Source: Ascaphus truei
Lineage: Eukaryota; Chordata; Amphibia; Anura; Ascaphidae
Length of the DNA stretch: 64,000 bases
NCBI GenBank assembly: GCA_036426205.1
Contig: CM071569.1
Coordinates: forward strand, 284,935,584-284,999,583
Direction: 5' to 3'
How positions within the stretch are numbered: the stretch's first letter is position 1; each line of letters starts with the position of its first letter. Position numbers and translations under genes: made by a program. Below, in pieces: positions 42,934 through 54,720 of this stretch. The notes below the pieces were generated by a model that saw nothing but the letters and a program-made list of their open reading frames with translations, did not search any database and was not told the origin of the DNA.

Positions 42934-43898
42934 CAGTCTGGGCTTTCATTAGCCCGAGTGAAAATTGCTCATATTTACTCTGCAGTCATAAGACATCTTC
43001 CACTTCTGGGAGACACGTTGCAGCCAATAGAAGAGAAGGGTGGGTATCTGTTTCTGGTCCATTCTGAAGGACCCTGAGAGGTTGGAAAGATTGGAACAGA
43101 TCCACTACTTGTTGGTCCAATAAAAGGTATCATACCACCCACTCTCTCTGCCTCCAGCCAATAAAAAGAGGAGCACTGTGACGTGGGGTGCTATGGTATG
43201 TCTGGGTTGCACCCTGAAGATACAGCCCACGTCATGGGAACATGTATATAAATGTATTATTGCTGTGTTTCCCCTGTGAATGTATGTCCCTGTCCCTTCT
43301 TTGGTGTTTGTATTGTATTGTTTGTGGGCTAAGTGGGATTGGACCCATTTCCTAAGTAGCCTGTTTGGGGTTATAACGCCAGAACTGTTGGGGCTAGCAA
43401 CTAGATTCTGGTACCGCCACGCCTTGCTAGAAGGGGCGAAACCTTGTGGGGAAAGCCCCAGAGTCTCGAAAAATGCTGGAAAATTTGCCCTAACTTTGGT
43501 TCCGGAGGTCCTAGAAACTCCCCATAGGGGTCCCCCGATACTGGACCCTGGGAGCCAATAACACAGCCTAGCCCCACAAATCCTAATCCTTAGGGGGTTC
43601 AGGGTTCACCCCAGTAACGAAAAGTGGAGATTATAAATTTATTCCTGCATTTTTAATCAGGGAACAACTGGCCTTGCATCCTAGAGGTGGGGGGGCATAA
43701 AAGAGAGAAATCTAAATTGAGAGGACTCTTTTGTGTAAAAGGGGGGCTACTTCTCACACCCCCAGCTTGTCAGCCAGCAACCGTCTTGGGTGTAATATAA
43801 CACTCAGAGGGAATAGAGTGTCAGACGTTCGTGCCTAACTCGTGTGCAGACATTCTGGCATCTCTCTGAAGTTTGGTATATAACTGAAGGCCAAACTG

Positions 43899-43900
<2 letters not shown>
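42934..43900. other. Unassigned, no gene supported
   Basis: The frame at 43280-43561 has no family features. TTGGTCCAATAAAAGG near 43110 and CCAATAAAA near 43158 look like repeat 3' ends. A possible start of an LTR-like unit continues to 44640. Confidence 0.3.

Positions 43901-43902
<2 letters not shown>

Positions 43903-43948
<46 letters not shown>
43903..43948. repeat. TG dinucleotide microsatellite
   Basis: About 23 TG units, uninterrupted. Confidence 0.98.
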
Positions 43949-43950
<2 letters not shown>

Positions 43951-45230
43951 TTAGAATAGCTCAGGCTGTGTCAGCCTATCTGCATCCAGTTCTCGAGGGC
44001 ACTGTATCTCTATACCTTGCTGGCTGTGCTGGGAGTCTCTTGCAGGAGACTAAGTTCCTGGGTCCGGCTTACAGCAAGACTGAGTGGACTAGTGGAACGA
44101 AACCCCTGTCTGTGTGCGGGGCCCGGTTCCATACACTCTGGTGCGTCCTGAGCCAAGAAACCAAGCCAAAGCTGCCAACGACTTTTTGAAGAATTTCCTC
44201 AGCCACCAGCTTCTGCCTGCCGCACAGAGCTGATCCCTTTAACCCCTGCACAGCTAACCAGTGGCGGTCGGTCCCCGGACTAGCGGGACAGCCTCTACCG
44301 GTAATTGCACCAACGACTGTTTTTATCCGTTGTGCGCCCGCTCTCCAAGCGGCCCCCAGGACATTGCTGTACCCCGTAACGGACTGTTCCCTAACCCGGA
44401 AACAGAGGGACTATTGCGGCTACCCCTGGCGCCCCCTGCGGGTGACCTTCTCTGTGGGGAGGAATCCAATCATTCCCCAGGTTAGAGGTGGGTCACAAAG
44501 TGGATAATTGTGTTTTGTGTATGTGTGTATGTTTCTATTCTGTTGCCCTTGCCAATAAACAGTTTCTTGAACTCCGTGCCCTGGGTTGGCGATCCAACGT
44601 GCTTGCGGGGTCTGCTCAGTATCGGTACGTGACTCACCCGCTCCATGAACACAGAATGGTTGTAAAAAAAATACAAACTGGTAAAACAGCGCCGTAGAAA
44701 CAAATATACACAGTGAAAGCAGGTAAGGGCCTTCGAAGACACCATCTAAAACGTACGGTACATTTCCAGTTATTGTGATTGTCCAGAGCAATTCCAACCT
44801 ACACTGGCGACACACTTTATTCGAGCTCGGCTAGTCCCACGAATTCGGGTATACCCAGGTGTATTGAGGTTTGTGACTGTTTTCTGCCCGAGTGCATTGA
44901 GTTATTTTCCAGGCAGGGATTGAAGCATTTTATTCCCGCTGGCTGCAATACTGCACAGTATATATTTATATACTGCATTACAATTCATGAATATATGCCA
45001 TCTGTTAGACACGCGAAGCATTGCAGCCTATTAAATCCTAATCATTATCATTTAACAGATCAGCCGCCCATCAGCCAGGCATGAACCCAGGCTGGGAAGG
45101 CAAATGCAACGGGGCTTGTCAGAGGTGAGGAGCGGCGCATTCCAGGTATCTGCCAGGTACATACTGGGTATTTGCTCGAATAAAGTGTGTCGCAGCAGTA
45201 CTTAGTGCAAAGAAATGCCCTGCTGTCTTC
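43949..45230. other. Possible LTR tail; no gene supported
   Basis: AATAAA at 44554-44559 is followed by CAGTTTCTTGAACTCCGTGC and a GC-rich tract, as in the R/U5 part of an LTR. No second copy lies in the window, so this rests on appearance only. From 44700 onward nothing is recognisable. Confidence 0.3.
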
Positions 45231-45237
45231 CTAGCTC

Positions 45238-45419
45238 AGGAGTGGCCAACTCCAGCCCTCAAGGGCCACCAACAGCCCAGGTATTAGGGATATCCCTGCT
45301 TCAGCACAGGTGGCTCAATCAGTGGCTCAGTCGAAGCTGCTACTGATTGAGCCACCTATGCTGAAGCAGGGGTATCCTGAAAACCTGACCTGTTGGTGAA
45401 CCTTGAAGACCTGCCCTAG
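45238..45419. mobile_element. hAT-like palindromic MITE, intact short copy
   Basis: CAGGAGTGGCCAACTCCAGC leads into GATATCCCTGCTTCAGCAC, and the inverse blocks GCTGAAGCAGGGGTATCC and ACCTGACCTGTTGGTG follow. Cctagc-like sequence on both sides may be the TSD. A clean reference for the inflated copy at 47743. Confidence 0.8.
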
Positions 45420-45927
45420 CGCAATGTGGTTAAATGCCCCCCCCTGACCTAGCGGTCCAATGTTAGGACACAACCTTTACTTCTTTACAACATACAGCAT
45501 GGCTTGCGCACGAGCGATGGCTCCCGTTCTAGCCCACGGAAGCGTAGGCTTCTTGCTCGAGCTGCAGCTAAAGCAGCGAATGAGGCCTCTCACATGTACA
45601 CCCGGCATTTCTGTATCAACATCTGCATGTAAATAAGCTCCTGGATGTAAGGTGAGCAGGAATGAAATCCTAAGCAGCAGTGGCCCCGTTCAAAGCATTA
45701 CACACGGTAAATCAGGCGGAGCGGGTGTATTCAGTCCTATAACGTACCCGCTTTTACACGTCTTGTATTCCACTTTTAGGATGGGTTTGCACGACTCCGG
45801 TTTCCTCCCGTCTCTTTGAATTTTCCCTAGGAAAATGAAAATAGGTTGGAAATTACATTTCACAGGGCCGTAAACCCCCCAAACCAAGTGGACCCTTATT
45901 GTATAAAGCGACCCCAATATGTATGTA

Positions 45928-46157
45928 CAGCTCAACCCCCTTATAACGCTGTGCTTGGGGGCCAAAGAATCACTTCGCGTTATAAGCGGATTGCGTTAGA
46001 AATAATGTACAAGTGTATGCATTGTACAATAAAGTATTTAAGACACCAATAATCGTGTTGTAAAGTATTTATAAATACGGAAATTGGGAGCCGCGCGTGC
46101 ATCGCGTTATTAGCGGATCCGCGTTGTAACGGATCTCGTTATAACGGGGTTGAGCTG
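45928..46157. mobile_element. TA-flanked MITE, family B copy 2
   Basis: CAGCTCAACCCCCTTATAACG .. CGTTATAACGGGGTTGAGCTG, with TA on both sides (45926-45927, 46158-46159). The inverted repeats are nearly perfect. It matches 35336-35567 in the interior. Confidence 0.9.
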
Positions 46158-46159
46158 TA

Positions 46160-46300
46160 TATCTTTATTTATATGGCGCCGTCCAGGTACATAGCGTGTC
46201 ACAGCAGTAATACATGTGCCATTATAATATAACACGTAAAGGGAATAAGAGTGTCAGGAAAAGGAGTGCCTGCCCCGAAGAGCTTACAGTCCAAGTAACT
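46160..46300. repeat. L2-tail-like repeat
   Basis: CTTTATTTATATGGCGCCG and AGAGCTTACAGTCCAA resemble the 3' UTR of the L2-type fragment at 15025-15295 (TTTATATAGCGCC, AGAGCTTGCAATCTAA). Confidence 0.5.
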
Positions 46301-46425
46301 CGTTTGCTGTTCTGTGAGGACGATTGTCTCCTCTGTTTCTCTTCTTTGTGTTTTCCCTCATTTCCTATGTTTTCTTCTATTCTGAGACATATTACGCTCG
46401 CTTCTACCAAGTACCGTAAAGACAG

Positions 46426-46762
46426 GGTATATACAGGCAGGGTATATACAGGCAGGGTATATACAGGCAGGGTATCTACAGGCAGGGTATCTACAGGCAG
46501 GGTATCTACAGGCAGGGTATATACAGGCAGGGTATATACAGGCAGGGTATCTACAGACAGGGTATCTACAGGCAGGGTATATACAGGCAGGGTATCTACA
46601 GGCAGCGTATCTACAGGCAGGGTATCTACAGGCAGGATATAGACAGGTAGGGTATAGACAGGCAGGGTATATAGAGGCAGGGTATATAGAGGCAGGGTAT
46701 ATACAGGCAGGGTATATACAGGCAGGGTATATACAGGCAGGGTATATACAGGCAGGGTATAG
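46426..46762. repeat. 15-bp minisatellite, about 22 copies
   Basis: Units are GGTATATACAGGCAG with variants GGTATCTACAGGCAG and GGTATATAGAGGCAG arranged in blocks. Fifteen is a multiple of three, so both strands read as five-residue peptide repeats. Not coding. Confidence 0.97.
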
Positions 46763-47094
46763 TGTGGTCTCTTCTCTGCTTTTCCCTGTCCATTTCCGTT
46801 TCCTGAATTGCCACCACTCTAGTGTGTGAATGTGTCTTAAGTAACATGACCACGTGCCACGACCACGTGCCACTATCACCTTCTGCTTTATGTTAACCTT
46901 TTCTCCTGTTTACATACAAGGTTTTATTGGTATAAGCGCTCAAGCGCTGGATCCGCAAGATAACATATAAACAAAATAGCACATACAGTAAGTCAGGGCA
47001 CAGGACGCAAGGCTAGTGGTACATGAGAGAAAATACAAATCTCTAGTGTAATCAAGCTCTGAAAGGGGACAACAACCCCCTGAAGGAAAAGACG

Positions 47095-47287
47095 CAGGCC
47101 TGTACAACGCCAGTCCTCGAGGGCCGCAAACAGGCCAGGTGTTTAGGAAATCCCTACTTCAGCACAGCTGGTTTAATTAGTGGCTCAGTATGACTGAGCC
47201 ACTAATTGAGGCAGCTGTGCTTAAGTAGGGATATCCTGAAAACCTGGCCTGTTTGCGGCCCTCGAGGACTGGAGTTGTGCAGGCCTG
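47095..47287. mobile_element. hAT-like palindromic MITE, near-perfect palindrome
   Basis: CAGGCCTGTACAACGCCAG at one end and CTGGAGTTGTGCAGGCCTG at the other. The arms fold along almost their entire length around GGCTCAGTATGACTGAGCC. A single transcript would form a long hairpin. Confidence 0.85.
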
Positions 47288-47400
47288 GCTCAGTAAGGGG
47301 ACTGAGCCCACTCCTCAAAACCTCATTGGGATAGTCCCAGAACCGCTGTAACAACACATGAAAGCAATCTTCATATACTCACAAATATATAAATGCCCCT

Positions 47401-47605
47401 GTCCTGTGCCCTGGGTAAGGCGTGCAGCTGATAATGAATGTAGCTATGCAAAAATAGAGCGTCCAGCGCACAGCCAAGAGAGTGTCCTGTGCCCCGGGTA
47501 AGGCGTGCAGCTGATACTGAATGTAGCTATGCTAAAATAGAGCGCCCAGCGCACACCCAAGAGAGTGTCCTGTGCCCCGGGTAAGGTGTGCAGCTGATTT
47601 CCTTT
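47401..47605. repeat. 83-bp tandem repeat, 2.5 copies
   Basis: Units start GTCCTGTGCCCYGGGTAAGG at 47401, 47484 and 47567. The copies are over 90% alike. Confidence 0.9.
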
Positions 47606-47809
47606 GTTGCTGGTGAAATCTCCTTTTCTCCAACTTTAAGGGACGACCTCAAGCCCTTTGTACTGCCCGTGCGATGAATTGTATCATATCTTAACTTTCT
47701 AATAGTGTCCAGGGGAAGCCATGCATGTATCTATAGTATTTTACAGGGGGGCGCAACGCCAGTCCTCAAGACTCACCCCCCCCACTACAGATCAGGATTG
47801 AAGGATATC

Positions 47810-48740
47810 CCTGCTTCAGCCCAGGTGGCTCAATCAGTCCCAGCTTCAGCACAGGTGGCTCAGTCAGTCCCTGCTTCAGCCCAGGTGGCTCAATCAGTCC
47901 CTGCTTCCGCACAGCTGGCTCAATCAGTCCCAGCTTCCGCACAGCTGGCTCAATCAGTCCCTGCTTCCGCACAGCTGGCTCAGTCCCTGCTTCCGCACAG
48001 CTGGCTCAGTCCCTGCTTCCGCACAGCTGGCTCAATCAGTCCCTGCTTCCGCACAGCTGGCTCAATCAGTCCCTGCTTCCGCACAGCTGGCTCAGTCCCT
48101 GCTTCCGCACAGCTGGCTCAGTCCCTGCTTCCGCACAGCTGGCTCAGTCCCTGCTTCCGCACAAGCTGGCTCCAGATCCCAGCTGTCCGCACAGCTTGCT
48201 CATCAGTCCCTGCTTCGCACAGCTGGCTCAATCAGTCCCTGCTTCCGCAACGCTGGCTCAGTCCCTGCTTCCGCACAGCTGGCTCAATAGTCCTGCTTCC
48301 GCACAGCTGGCTCAATCAGTCCCTCTTCCGCACAGCTGCTCAGTCCCCTGCTTCCCAAGCTGGCTCAATCAGTCCCTGCTTCCGCACAAGCTGCTCATCG
48401 TCCCTGCTTCCGCACAGCTGGCTCATCGTCCCTGCCTTCCGCACAGCTGGTCATCAGTCCCTGCTTCCGCACAGCTGGCTCAGTCCCTGCCTTCTCCCGC
48501 ACAGCGTGGCTCAATCAGTCCACTGCTTCCGCCACAGCTGGCTCAGCTGCTTTTTTTGCTCCGCACTACTGCTCGTACCCGCTCCGCACAGCTGTCTCAC
48601 GTCCCTGCTTCCGCACAGCTGGCTCAATCAGTCCCGCTTCCGCACAGTGGCTCAATCAGTCCCTGCTTCCGCACAGCTGGCTCAGTCCCTGCTTCCGCGA
48701 GCTGGCTCAATCAGGTCCCTGCTTCCGCACAGACTCTCAG
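47810..48740. repeat. 26/30-bp minisatellite, more than 30 copies
   Basis: Units are built from CAGTCCCTGCTTCCGCACAG + CTGGCT, with or without CAAT. The motif is the internal CTGCTTCAGCACAGGTGGCT block of the host MITE. Early copies still read TTCAGC and later ones TTCCGC. Copies on the right are eroded by small deletions. Confidence 0.95.
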
Positions 48741-48744
48741 TCAA

Positions 48745-48899
48745 GGCATATTCTATAGCGCCGTGCGTGCGCACGGATTTTTAGTTGGCTGACGTTAGCC
48801 TTTCTATAGAAGTGCCGCGCGTGCGGCAGGGAGAGGGGAGCCGACAGACAGCGGCGAAGATATAGAAATTCATCTTTTCGCGCCGCTACCTGCGCTCAA

Positions 48900-48947
<48 letters not shown>

Positions 48948-49170
48948 TCTATCTAGGACGTACTTTCACTCACACAACCCATGCACACACACATACTCAC
49001 ACATACTCACACATATACACACATACTCACACATATACACACATATACACACATACTCACACATATACACACATATACACTAACCTGCATCTCCTGGCTC
49101 TATATACACGGAAAGCATGCGGCACGTGCACGCGCGTTCGCGTAGGAATGCGCGGCCACACGCTGCAGAG
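48745..49170. mobile_element. Nested GC-rich inverted-repeat element
   Basis: TTCTATAGCGCCGTGCGTGC and GCGGCACGTGCACGCGCG type blocks occur at both ends. TTCTATAGAAGTGCCGCGCG lies inside. It splits the MITE array from the MITE right end. No TSD was confirmed. Confidence 0.5.
48901..49085. repeat. TG and CACATA microsatellites
   Basis: TG x about 21 (48901-48943), then ACATACTCACACATATACAC-type 10-12 bp units to 49080. Confidence 0.95.
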
Positions 49171-49282
49171 AACAGCCCTAAGACTGCCACTGATTGAGTC
49201 ACCTGTGCAGAAGCTGGGATAGGCTGAAAACCTGACCTGTTAAAGGATCTTGAGGCCTGGAGTTCAGCACCGCTGCTTTACT

Positions 49283-50435
49283 GCGCCCAACACTGATGTT
49301 CACTACGAATGCGACACGAAACGGAAGTACTAATGTTTACAATGTGCCACTATTGCTATTATTAGTGTTATTAACTGGCTATAGCACATCTCATAGCATT
49401 CCTTCCCCTATATCACGGTTACACGTATTTTCAGGCAGTCTCACTGACCATTTCTTCCCCTTTACAAATCCCGTTACTCTTTGTGCAGGATTTCAGATTC
49501 AGATACAATCTTCTATATAAATTCTTATATTTTCTTAGCCCTTTCCATGTGTACACCGATACGCTCAGGTACCCGTGCCCAACAAGCTCAGAACCAAGGC
49601 TTCCTGCATTGTTCCTGGGTTCTGTTCTTTCATAAATCTGGCGCAATACTTTCGCCTCCGTTTTGCAGCGGTAATACTGTAGCAAACAGCCCCTGTTATC
49701 CTTTATGCAGAGTTTGAAATGAAATGAGATTTTCTGGAGGAGTTAAGTTAACAATTACACCGTAAGACACAATATATCACGGCATATCTTACACAGTAAC
49801 AAACAATATGGATCCAACTTATTCTAGTAGCTTTACAGCATTCATACAATGGCTTCCCAACGTGACCCAGATAATACGAACACCCAGCACATCCAAAATG
49901 TTATCAAATGTAATGTAGCAGATTATATGTGACGTGAAATTGACATTATTACGGGAACACAGTTCTGAAAACGAAACCCGCCACGTAACGTTTGGTTAGC
50001 AGAAAGACAGTCATTTAAAATGACATTAAAACGTGCCCTTAAAAGTGTCATTGAGGTCATCTGCCCAACAGTTGGGATGCACAAATAACCCGGGGACAAA
50101 TGTACACAGGTTCAATGAGCAGGAAAATGTGGGATCGAGCAATGTGGATAATTCCAGGGCAGAGAAGGAAATGGGAAACCCATCCGAGACGGGACTGTAA
50201 CAACAATAACATAATGACTGTATGGGGATTATATGAGACACGGGATTTATATGGGAAACCAGTGGTCATTTTATAAATATTTATGATGAGACACGTCTTC
50301 CTTATGACATTCACTTCATAAACATGTTTTTTTTTTACATTGGCAAAGTCTAGAAATGGCGCCCGTGCATGGTTCATACCAGCGGCAAAATATATCCATA
50401 CGATGCATGGTGGCACGGTTATATCATTTACAGAG
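49283..50435. other. No gene or known element seen
   Basis: Ordinary AT-leaning sequence. The frames are short and lack features. Confidence 0.4.
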
Positions 50436-50441
50436 AGCAAC

Positions 50442-50835
50442 TAGGGTTGCCAGGTGACCGGTATTGAACCAGACTGTCCTGTAATTGGACACTCTGTCCA
50501 GTAAAAAAATAGAATTAATACTGGACATGTATGTGTATACCGGTATTAACTCTCTGGACATATAGACCTGACCGGCTTGGGGGGCGCTGGATTTCCCCGA
50601 GCAGGGAGAGAGCAGGGCTGGGGTCTGGGCAGCTTCTTCCATCCCGGTTGGCTGCATTACCCAGCAGCAGCCAATCAGGAGACGTTGTCAGCAACTTGGG
50701 GGTGGGGTCAAGGAGAAGAGGAAACAGCATGGAGCGGAGAGAGGTGAGAAGGGTGGATGTGTGTTTGTGTTTTTCGAGCGTGTCGCACCTTTCACCATTG
50801 TGTCCAGCATTTTTTGTTAAAGCCACCTGTCACCC
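50442..50835. mobile_element. MITE with TAGGGTTGCCAG ends, family E copy 1
   Basis: TAGGGTTGCCAGGTGACCGG at the left and the inverse-like CCACCTGTCACCC at the right. The interior includes ACCGGTATTAACTCTCTGG, TTTCCCCGAGCAGGGAGAG and CAGCCAATCAGGAGA. It has only one or two ACCGGTATTA motifs, so it is the uninflated reference for the copy at 59895-60907. Confidence 0.75.
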
Positions 50836-50840
50836 CTACT

Positions 50841-51365
50841 TATGTCGAGGATATTTGCCAGATCTATATGCTGTAGGGCAGAATGGAAACTCATGTCCCC
50901 GGCCACAAACAATACAAGTTACAAGTTCTCATTCATACATTTGAATATAATAAATGGATTTCTAACAGTTGTATACATGAGGACAGAGTCCCAGTAGCAC
51001 TAATTTGGGCACAAATCTGGTGTGGTGGGTTTGGGTTCTGCGCTGGCAGGGCCTTGTGTGTGTGCATTGAAAGTAGCAAGACGCATGCAGTGCGACTGCA
51101 TCCTCCCCGTTTGCAGATAGTATTCCATCAAGTCCTTACCATGGGGAACAGAAACCTGGAAGGGCCTGCCGGGACTTTTTACATTCCACACAGTGAGACT
51201 GCCATCGGAGTGACTGCACGTGAACTGCCTCCCTTCGTGGTGCCAACCGACAGAATGAATAGCCTACAAATAGAAAGGTCATTGTTCAGCATTAGCAGGT
51301 GAGCAGGATATCAACAGCTGGACGGTAAGGGCGCCAGTGCAGAGAGCGAATCCGCAGAATAACGA
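50841..51365. other. No gene seen
   Basis: The frame at 50883-51302 (139 codons) overlaps an opposing frame and has no recognisable domain. Confidence 0.35.
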
Positions 51366-51371
51366 CATGTA

Positions 51372-51764
51372 CAGATGCAGCGGCCGTCATTCAAACATTT
51401 CACGCGTTGTGTACCTCGGAATACCCATGTCACGGCGCGGGATTTCTTCCAACCTTACCGCCTTACGACGCGCGTTGACTCGTTTTTATCGAGTGCAGAA
51501 AATGGCATTTTAATGTTCTGGTTTGTAAACACCTGCAAAGTGACACAGTAGCACAGTACTGTACACATTACAATTCATTCATTTCTGCCCCGGATACGCG
51601 AAGAATTGTTACCCAAAGAAATCAGAATCCGTGAAATTCAAAGAAATCAACCGCGGTGAACACACGTGTGCCTGGTGTGATTGGCGGCGTGAATTCCGCG
51701 TGGAATACAGCAGAGCGCACGAAAACGTCTCTGTGACATGTTCGAATAACGGCCGCTGCGTCTG
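51372..51764. mobile_element. TA-flanked MITE, family C copy 2
   Basis: CAGATGCAGCGGCCGTCATT .. AATAACGGCCGCTGCGTCTG with TA on both sides. The interior matches 9617-9940 in inverse orientation and is about 70 bp longer. Confidence 0.85.
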
Positions 51765-51937
51765 TACTAGTAAAACATTGTAATATTGTTAAAGCCGCAA
51801 TATCAGTTTCAATTATTGTTTTGTTTATTACAGGATTGAGGCAGAGGATCTCCGGAGCGGAACTGTATTATTTTACTCTCCAGGGGACCCTCCATACAGT
51901 ACCTCTGCAGGCAGGGACCTTGTGCCTAACATAATTT

Positions 51938-53480
51938 ATTTATTTATAAAATGTGTTACCAGAAGTAATACAGTGAGAGTTACCCCTCGTCTTCATGTAT
52001 GTCCTGGGCACCGAGTTATGATGACAAATAATACATGGTTTCAAATACATAGTTACATAAGTGAGCATGGTTATACATTATATACAAGATATTGCATGCA
52101 CAGTTAAAGATAATATATATTTTAGCGTATGTAACAGTTACAGACCAGATTAAAATGTGAGACAGCTTTAGCTTTGAAAGACCTTAGACTGGTGGCGGCT
52201 GTGAGAGTCTCTGGTAAATTGTTCCAGTTTTGGGGTGCACGCTAAGAGAAGGAGGAGCGGCCGGATACTTTGCTGAACCTTGGGACCGTGAACAGTCTTT
52301 TGGAGTCAGATCTTAGGTGATAAGTGCTGCATGTAGTAGGGGTGAGGAGCTTGTTCAGATAGGTGGGTAGCTTGCCCAGAAAGTATTTGAAGGCCAGACA
52401 GGAAAGATTAACTTTGCACCTAGACTCAAGTGATGACCAATCGAGTTCTTTGAGCATATCGCAGTGATGTGTGTTGTAGTTGCATTTGAGAACAAAACGG
52501 CATATTAATTGTAGAGGGTATCAAGTTTGCTAAGGTGGGTTTGGGGTGCCGAGCCTTATACTATGTCCCCATAGTCGATAATTGGCATTAGCATCTGCTG
52601 TGTGATACACTTTCTGACTAGCAGACTTAGGGAGGATTTGTTCCTGTAAAGTACACCTAGTTTGGCATAGGATTTGGATGTCAGGGTATCAATGTGCATC
52701 CCGAATGTTAAATGGGAGTCAAACCATATGCCCAGGTATTTAAAACTAGTAAAAGGAGTTAGGATGGTGTTAGTGTTGGTTATAATCAGGAGCTCAGTCA
52801 TTGGAACTTTAAAAATGTAGCCTTGGTCCCAAATACCATTGTTACAGTCTTGTCAGTGTTAAAAACAGTTTGTTTTGGGAAATCCAATTTTCAAGTCTCA
52901 AAGTCAGATTGAAGTGTGTGTTCAAGGTCAGAGAGGCTATGGCTGTGTGCATATATGAGTGTGTCATCTGCATACATGTGTATTGAGGCTTTCTGACAAG
53001 CTGTAGGAAGATCATTGATGAACACTGAGAAGATTAGGGGCCCTAGAACAGAGCCTTGGGGGACGCCCCAGGTGATATCCAAGGGGTTCGAGTTAAAGCC
53101 TGAGATGGACACATGTTGGGATCTACCTGATAGGTAGGAATGAAACCAGTTTAAAGCATGTTTCCCTATTCCAGAGCACAGAAGTTTGTTAAGCAAGATA
53201 ACATGATCAACAGTATAAACCGCCTTAGCAAAATCTAGGAATATTGCACCAGTGAGTTGTCCCCGTTCCATACCACACTGGATTTCATTGCAAACTTTTA
53301 GCAGGGTAGTTACGGTGGAGTGTTTATGGCGAACGCCAGATTGGAATTGGCTAGGGAAATTTGTCTTGGTATAGTAATCGCTTAATTGGGAGTGGACACA
53401 TTTTTCCATGACTTTGGATAGAATTGGGAGAAGTGAGATTGGCCTGTAGTTTGAGACAGTGTTTTTGTCCCCACTTTTTA
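51938..53480 (-). pseudogene. LINE (L2/CR1-type) RT to 3' end, copy 4
   Basis: The most complete copy of this family. Minus frame 53409-52891 reads FPSQFQSGVRHKHSTVTTLL, LTGAIFLDFAKAVYTVDHVI, SGRSQHVSISGFNSNPLDIT, GVPQGSVLGPLIFSVFINDL and ASIHMYADDTLIYAHSHSLS. It has the order of RT motifs up to the catalytic YADD. 52801-52556 continues YLGIWFDSHLTFGMHIDTLT, and 52457-52242 the C-terminal LSCLAFKYFLGKL..SGRSSFS. The 3' UTR ends in the TTATTTATTTAT (plus) tail at 51938. Frameshifts near 52890 and 52550 and a stop before SYRAPQNW break it. 5'-truncated in the RT fingers. Confidence 0.9.
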
Positions 53481-53759
53481 AGATTGGGACAACTCTGTTG
53501 TGGGGGCATTTAAATGTCCCGCGTCCTCCAGGCCAATAGGATGCTGTGACGTCAACTTTTGCGGCTTCCTATTGGCCTGCGTGACTAGGACCCTTACACT
53601 TGCCAGAGATTCTGGCCCTCCCTGGCCTGTATCCCTGGAAGTAGAGGGTCCCCAGAGCTGAAATGAACACAGTTCAGCTCCGGAGACCCCCTCCTTCCAT
53701 CCCATAATTAAAGAACTATTAAAAAAAGAAGAAGAATTGAAACCTGTATTGCTGCTTTA

Positions 53760-54720
53760 AAGGATGACAAACTGTGACAATGTCACAACATAATACAATG
53801 AAAACAAACAGCAGTCTGGGCAATTGTAACAAAAGTTTATTCTAACATATTCATATGCTCAAATATACCAACGTTTCAACCCGAATTCGGACCTTCATCA
53901 GGGCTTAGTTATTAATAATGCCCCGATCATTACTTTGAAAGGCATCAAATGGTTAATTGTGCAAGAGCATGCGCAATCTTCAAAGAGTTTGCAAGCAAAA
54001 AAGAGCAGAGAGTTGCTGAAATAAGTAGCAGAAGAAGGGGATATACAGTATGAGAACCTGTTTCAAGGTAGATGGAATTACTGGCTGTGCTGGGACGCTG
54101 CTTCTCCATGCTGGGAAGAGTCCCACTCAGGTAACCTTTCCCTTCTCCGGCATGGAGAAGCAGCTTCATGGTATGTTCAATAAGTGTCCCAACAGAGAAC
54201 AAGAAATCGTTGGAATCAGGGCAGCATGGGGTCGTTAAATTACATGAAAGAGGATAGGATAAAATCAATAGGGAGTAGCACAGGGAAAATAACTAGGACC
54301 ATGTATGGAGCATTTGTATTTTACATTTCTGCACTATGTCAAAATTAATTATCCATTGTGTTCATCCTTTTGTTAAAAGACGGATGTGCAGGCATTAAGC
54401 AAACCGAGATTGTGTTCATTGTTCCATCTCGCAGAGGTAGCGAGTGCTATTCTGCACTATCACTGCTATTCAATCCTGGCCCTGAAACGGTGAGATACGG
54501 TATTCTGCATTATAACTGGATATGTTGTGTTATATAAGGGAACACGGAGGTTGGCTGTATACTTTCTAAACCTGATGGAAACTCTACAGACAATGCTTGG
54601 AAGGTGTGGGAATATTTAATTTGAAAATGCCAATACACTTATGTTGCTTTTATTCCTACTCTAGATTTGTGATTAAAATCTTGCTTCTGAGCCAGGACTT
54701 CATTAAAACATAAAGTACGG
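53760..54720. other. Probable pseudo-LTR region, no gene
   Basis: It contains motif 7 and, at about 54088-54165, a hairpin with CTGCTTCTCCATGC and its inverse GCATGGAGAAGCAG around a 45-bp loop. No frame is supported. Confidence 0.35.
53868..53903 (-). ncRNA. Hammerhead-ribozyme-like motif 7 (intact core)
   Basis: On the minus strand the core CTGATGA is perfect. It is followed by one extra A, a strong helix II GGTCCG/CGGGTT with loop AATT (G-T pairs allowed), GAA, palindromic helix III ACGT, T at the cleavage site, then GGT able to pair with upstream GCC. This is the best-preserved motif in the window. The extra A is the only clear departure. Confidence 0.55.

Larger units (their letters stand above)
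47743..49276. mobile_element. hAT-like MITE inflated by internal arrays
   Basis: The left end CAGGGGGGCGCAACGCCAG and right end CCTGACCTGTTAAAGG..GGCCTGGAGTTCAG match the palindromic MITE family, normally about 190 bp. Between them are a minisatellite (47810-48740), a GC-rich inverted-repeat segment (48745-49170) and CA/TG microsatellites. All frames here, including one of 359 codons, are repeat artefacts. Confidence 0.8.

Noticed and set aside
46214..46879. Cysteine- or glycine-rich repeat proteins on both strands
   Set aside because: An artefact of the 15-bp minisatellite, open on both strands.
47705..48792. 359-codon frame with PASAQLAQS repeats
   Set aside because: It is the translation of the MITE-derived 26/30-bp array; the frame changes with 26-bp units.
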